Assembly (NCBI GenBank): GCA_002839355.1
Contig: PGXW01000002.1
Span: 1 to 64,000 of the forward strand
DNA: 64,000 nucleotides
Origin: Spirochaetae bacterium HGW-Spirochaetae-2
GTDB taxonomy: Bacteria > Spirochaetota > Spirochaetia > Sphaerochaetales > Sphaerochaetaceae
Direction: 5' to 3'
The position numbers and the translations under genes are program-made. The notes below the pieces were generated by a model. The model worked only from the letters and a program-made list of their open reading frames with translations, did no database searches and was not told the DNA's origin. Shown here one piece after another: positions 60,552-64,000 of the stretch (its first letter is position 1; each line of letters begins with the position of its first letter).

Positions 60552-60836
60552 ATGCTACCAAGGGAAGAAGGGAGAAACGATCGAACAAAACGGACCCGGG
60601 AGACATTGGAACAAGTGGATATCACGGCATTCATGTTCGACCTCTCGGGAATGAACAAAGGGTGTCCCCTTGATCATCCCGATGGCCGATATGGATACAT
60701 CACCCTTCAAGATGCCCTGGCCGAGAATTGGAATATCTTCGATTACAAGACCGATCGGCTGATTGGTTGCTACGAATCGATCGATGACCTGATCGAAAAG
60801 GGCTGGAATGTTTGCAAGGTCCCCGAATCTTTATGA
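60552..60836 (+). CDS. Hypothetical protein
   Basis: 94 residues, acidic, soluble: MFDLSGMNKGCPLDHPDGR, ITLQDALAENWNIF, DDLIEKGWNVCKVPE. No family recognised. GGAAGGG precedes the ATG. It overlaps the stop of the DksA-like gene by six bases on the other strand. Confidence 0.55.
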   Translation: MLPREEGRNDRTKRTRETLEQVDITAFMFDLSGMNKGCPLDHPDGRYGYITLQDALAENWNIFDYKTDRLIGCYESIDDLIEKGWNVCKVPESL

Positions 60837-61175
60837 ATGCTTCTTCTCCGAACAAGGAACGCACATAAGTGCCTCAGGAACGTGCCGCAATCGACCGAGG
60901 GGAATTTCCTTTCCACACCGGAGGCATATTCCATAGGTGCCTTTCCGAATCCTTTCCAAAGCGTTCTGCATTCGGACCAGATCGGTTCTGTTCAACGAAA
61001 GTACATGTTCATTGACCGCCTTGGTTCCAAGGGCATCCATGCGGGTAAGACGTCCAAGGCTGATACTCGGAGCAATCACTTTTGTTTCGTCCTTCAGGTA
61101 ACCGAGTGACGAATCCAAAGCAACAATCCGATCGAGTAGCAACTGTTCCATTTCCTGTAATTCCTGTTCTGTCAT
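60831..61175 (-). CDS. TraR/DksA-type C4 zinc-finger protein
   Basis: 114 residues. A coiled-coil region is followed by the zinc finger CLRCGKEIPLGRL...CVPC (two CxxC pairs) and a basic tail. Shorter than DksA, it resembles TraR/YbiI-like or general stress zinc-finger proteins that act in the RNA-polymerase secondary channel. The coiled-coil tip acidic residues of DksA (DxxDxA) are not obvious, so activity on RNA polymerase is uncertain. Confidence 0.88.
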   Translation of the reverse strand: MTEQELQEMEQLLLDRIVALDSSLGYLKDETKVIAPSISLGRLTRMDALGTKAVNEHVLSLNRTDLVRMQNALERIRKGTYGICLRCGKEIPLGRLRHVPEALMCVPCSEKKHS

Positions 61176-61181
61176 GGTATA

Positions 61182-62609
61182 TTATCCTATCTTACGTTCA
61201 CAGGGGAGGCAATCCTTTTCAAGACCCTCAACAAGAGGGTTCTTTTCATCTTCTCCTGGACAAAGTCTCGAATCTTTCGATGGATTGGGGAATTTCACCA
61301 GCAGCAACGCCAATAGGAACATCGCAGAGCAAACCAAACCGATAATCCCTGCGCTCCGATACGAATCTGTGAAACGGAAAGCGAGGCTGAACAACCAAGG
61401 ACCTACAGCGCTTCCAGCAACAAGAATAGACATCGCAAATCCGCTTATCGCCCCCAAATGCTTCTTTCCGTACAGCTTCGGCCACGTTACGATGTTGAGC
61501 ATCCCAAAAAGCCCCGAGCCTATGCCATATCCAACAATCGCAGTGAAACGGGCGATAGGAGAAGCCAAGGAGGCCAACGAAGCCGATGCAATCATGAGTG
61601 CTATTACAAAAGCAAGGTAGATATGTCTGATTGCAATCCGATCGCTCAGGTAACTGCCCAGGAACCGTGCGATTACCGAGATAACGGAAATGGGAAAGAA
61701 GATTTTGACTGCGGTGTTGGCATCCATGCCGATTTCATTGAAGATCGAAACGATATGGAACGTGAACGCTGTATTGAACAAGCTCCAATATCCCATGATG
61801 ATGAGGATTACCCAGTAGACCGTCTCCTTCTTTGCCTCCCCGGCCGTCTTTTCCACATCGGCATCCTTGGCACGTGAAGAGGCCTTTCGCCTTGGTGTGG
61901 GCATCCCTTGTTCGACTTCAAGGCCACACGACATAGGCTCCGAACGATAGAACAGGATCACAAGTGGCATAAAGATCAAACCGAGGAATGCAGCGAGAAC
62001 CACAAGCGCACCACGCCAACCAAATTCTAGTATCAATGCCTGCAAAGGTCGGGGAGCATAGGAAAACCCGAAGGCAGTGGCAAGGCCCAACAAACCGACG
62101 ACCAATCCACGACGAGGACCAAACCACCTGGCTATCATTCCACGGGAAACAAGTGTCAACACTCCTTGCCCGAAAAACCGGATTCCGAAAAACCCCACGA
62201 CTGTGATGGCAGTCGCAACAATACCTGGTGGAATTCCAAAAATGGAGACAATCCCTTCCACAAGGGACGGAGAAAAAGCCAAAAGCAATAAGAACAGACT
62301 TAGAAATAATGCAGCGAACATACCGGTCAATCTGGCTCCCCACTTGTCGAACAGAATGCCGGCAAAGGGAATGAGAAGGCTGCTCGCCAAAGTACCAATC
62401 ATGTATGCAGTGGAAATTCCAACGCGCGAGATCTTGAGAGCGTCCATCAGATGGTCGGTAAATACTGACACTCCCATGGTTTGTCCAGGGATACTAGCCA
62501 GAATACCAAGAGCTCCAACGATGAGGACGACCCACCCGTAGTAGAACGGCAACTGTGAAATGGAAAAATGAAAACGATCGCCTGCATTGAAGCGGCGTGG
62601 ATGAAGCAT
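61182..62609 (-). CDS. MFS transporter (OFA-like)
   Basis: 475 residues with twelve membrane helices and a charged central loop (RRKASSRAKDADVEKTAGEAKK). FYYGWVVLIVGALGIL at the start and GILFDKWGARLTG between helices 2 and 3 are typical of oxalate/formate-antiporter-like MFS proteins of uncertain substrate. The C-terminus has three cysteines (LCPGEDEK, LPCERK). Six bases after the DksA-like gene start on the same strand. Confidence 0.85.
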   Translation of the reverse strand: MLHPRRFNAGDRFHFSISQLPFYYGWVVLIVGALGILASIPGQTMGVSVFTDHLMDALKISRVGISTAYMIGTLASSLLIPFAGILFDKWGARLTGMFAALFLSLFLLLLAFSPSLVEGIVSIFGIPPGIVATAITVVGFFGIRFFGQGVLTLVSRGMIARWFGPRRGLVVGLLGLATAFGFSYAPRPLQALILEFGWRGALVVLAAFLGLIFMPLVILFYRSEPMSCGLEVEQGMPTPRRKASSRAKDADVEKTAGEAKKETVYWVILIIMGYWSLFNTAFTFHIVSIFNEIGMDANTAVKIFFPISVISVIARFLGSYLSDRIAIRHIYLAFVIALMIASASLASLASPIARFTAIVGYGIGSGLFGMLNIVTWPKLYGKKHLGAISGFAMSILVAGSAVGPWLFSLAFRFTDSYRSAGIIGLVCSAMFLLALLLVKFPNPSKDSRLCPGEDEKNPLVEGLEKDCLPCERKIG

Positions 62610-62740
62610 GGGAACTCCTTGAATTGTATATTATGGTTGCATTCTGTCAGGTATTGGATAAAAGTTCAACAAGCGCTCCTTTCGAAAATTAAGGAGTATC
62701 CGATTACGTATATCGACGAATCACTCTCTGGAGGTGCCAA

Positions 62741-63502
62741 ATGATGCGAATCCCCTACCGGCTTGGAAACACCCTATCCTTCATCAGCTTCATCCTATTT
62801 CCGGTGACGTTGAATTTCTTCTCACCCTATGTGAGTATCGATGGAGCCCTGCAAGGAGTGATAACGGGAAGCTTGGTGCTGTTCTTCCTGCTCTACTTGT
62901 CCGGTATCTTTTTGGGTCGCGCATGGTGTTCGCATCTTTGTCCATGGTCGGCTCCTTCCGATTTCCTCATGTCGATCAACAATCGTTGTGTCGACCGCAA
63001 ACGCCTTCGAATCATACGGTATGCCATTTTCGGCATCTGGATCACGGCTTTGGTGCTAGCATTTGTTGCTGCTGGTGGAATCAGAAGCGTCGATCCACTC
63101 CATCTTACCGAAAAGGGAATTTCCACGGACCAACCGGTCAAATACATCACATACTATATGGTTGTCCTGCTGCTGTTCATCACCACTGTCCTGGTTGGGC
63201 GCAGAGGTGCCTGCCATGGTCTTTGTTGGATGTCACCTTTCCTGGTATTTGGCATGAAGACGGGTGAACTGTTGCACCTGCCCCGTCTTCGGGTCGTCTC
63301 GAAACCGGAAAGCTGTATCTCCTGCAATGCGTGTACCCGGTCATGTCCCATGAGCATCGATGTGCAATCCGAGCTTCGGAAAGGAACCATCGGTTCAAGT
63401 GACTGCATCCTGTGCAACCGTTGTGTCGACGTTTGCCCATCACAGGTACTGCATGTTCGCATGGGCAAGGGAAGATCAAAAGAGTACCAGGTACGTAATT
63501 GA
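62741..63502 (+). CDS. NapH-like membrane polyferredoxin
   Basis: 253 residues: four membrane helices with the cysteine motifs WCSHLCPWS and ACHGLCWMS near the membrane, then two 4Fe-4S clusters, CISCNACTRSCP and CILCNRCVDVCP. It passes electrons through the membrane, as in NapH, RnfB-like or maturation proteins. GGAGGTG precedes the ATG. Its 3' end overlaps the beginning of the second REP-like element. Confidence 0.9.
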   Translation: MMRIPYRLGNTLSFISFILFPVTLNFFSPYVSIDGALQGVITGSLVLFFLLYLSGIFLGRAWCSHLCPWSAPSDFLMSINNRCVDRKRLRIIRYAIFGIWITALVLAFVAAGGIRSVDPLHLTEKGISTDQPVKYITYYMVVLLLFITTVLVGRRGACHGLCWMSPFLVFGMKTGELLHLPRLRVVSKPESCISCNACTRSCPMSIDVQSELRKGTIGSSDCILCNRCVDVCPSQVLHVRMGKGRSKEYQVRN

Positions 63503-63617
63503 ATATTTGTATATAGAAACATCAATTAATACCAATACTAAGCAATATCAAACAGATAATTGGCATATAGTTTAAATTTTGTATTCAAAACCGATAATTG
63601 GTGCCAGGTACGTTACG
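63484..63617. repeat. REP-like repeat pair 2
   Basis: GTACCAGGTACGTAAT (63484-63499) and TTGGTGCCAGGTACGTTACG (63598-63617) border an AT-rich spacer. The right unit aligns with the right unit of the 60313-60448 element, including the preceding TTGTAT-CAAAA-CGA-like stretch. It overlaps the end of the polyferredoxin gene and ends at the stop of the ACR3 gene. Confidence 0.7.
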
Positions 63618-63999
63618 AAAACCACCTCTTCGTGTTGTTGGCAATCTTTACCAACGTCAGCATGACGGGAACCTCGACCAGTACCCCGACCACCGTTGCG
63701 ATTGTTGCTCCCGAGCTGAGCCCGAACACCGAGATGGCGACGGCGACAGCAAGTTCGAAAAAGTTTGAAGCACCGATCATACCGGCTGGAGCTGCGACAT
63801 CATGGGGCAGCTTCCATGCCCTCGCCCACAGGTATGCCACGAAGAAGATGAAGAACGTCTGGATAATCAAAGGAATGGCGATCAACACGATATTCAGCGG
63901 ATTATCCACGATCGTCTGACCCTGGAACGAGAAGATGATGACAAGGGTGAGCAACAGCCCGGTGATGGTGACATTCCCGAACTTTGGAATGAATGTATT
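63613..63999 (-). CDS. ACR3-family arsenite efflux permease, C-terminal part (partial)
   Basis: The last 128 residues of a membrane carrier, open to the right edge. [26 protein letters not shown] and [16 protein letters not shown], quoted by their cores [17 protein letters not shown] and [12 protein letters not shown], are characteristic of ACR3 arsenite transporters (bile-acid:sodium symporter fold). It exports As(III) from the cytoplasm. The start lies outside the window. It is cut by the window edge. Confidence 0.9.
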   Translation of the reverse strand, partial: NTFIPKFGNVTITGLLLTLVIIFSFQGQTIVDNPLNIVLIAIPLIIQTFFIFFVAYLWARAWKLPHDVAAPAGMIGASNFFELAVAVAISVFGLSSGATIATVVGVLVEVPVMLTLVKIANNTKRWFS

Positions 64000-64000
64000 C

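Noticed and set aside
1-64000. tRNA or rRNA genes
   Set aside because: No cloverleaf-like or rRNA-like sequence was recognised in reading both strands.

Overview
The window looks like a chromosome segment of a free-living or gut/sediment spirochaete, most likely close to Sphaerochaeta. This is inferred from several traits: periplasmic binding proteins whose mature ends read FAGGTGES, VFSAGTQE or LLAAPQQE; relaxed spirochaete-type lipoprotein signals; CI-like HTH proteins starting with FWNRV; a carbohydrate ABC operon with no ATPase of its own; and mid-range base composition. No rRNA, tRNA or CRISPR array was seen.

Layout. 0-5.5 kb: end of an [FeFe] hydrogenase, then three cyclic-di-GMP proteins (tandem HD-GYP, membrane EAL with dead GGDEF, membrane GGDEF). 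5.5-15.9 kb: a sugar or polyol catabolic locus on the minus strand (lactonase, 3-hydroxyacyl-CoA-dehydrogenase-like enzyme, two zinc dehydrogenases, FadR-type GntR regulator, mglC-like permease, cupin, mglA-like ATPase, mglB-like binding protein), with a divergent TIM-barrel isomerase. Four copies of TTGTAGWACAA lie in and beside the divergent promoter region and are very probably the GntR operators. 16-29 kb: a short RIC-like protein, a broken PocR-PAS-GGDEF-HD-GYP gene, an orphan HipB-like regulator, a DUF4143 ATPase preceded by twin palindromes, a CoA-disulfide reductase with two rhodanese domains, an ice-binding-domain lipoprotein, a CI-like/RHH divergent pair and a second dead-GGDEF EAL protein.

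29-46 kb is a metal and Fe-S region: a two-gene SufC-SufB system, a heterodimeric ABC exporter-type pair, TetR, an orphan ZnuA, a siderophore/haem-type ABC importer, and feoA-feoB plus a 49-residue Cys-rich FeoB partner. Palindromes of the form TTAGC-N4-GCTAA precede feoA and the ABC pair, suggesting a shared DtxR-family iron regulon. 46-51 kb: an alpha-L-fucosidase/ABC operon behind a LacI-type operator. 51-64 kb is mixed: GNAT, ACT protein, a broken permease and a broken EIIA-CBS gene, VOC protein, Vsr with an HNH nuclease, TipAL-like MerR, a DksA-type protein, MFS carrier, NapH-like polyferredoxin and the end of an ACR3 arsenite pump.

The most unusual features are three genes on the minus strand that each lost a few tens of bases with a frame change, several small dispersed hairpin repeats between genes, and the twin 32-bp palindromes in front of the DUF4143 ATPase.
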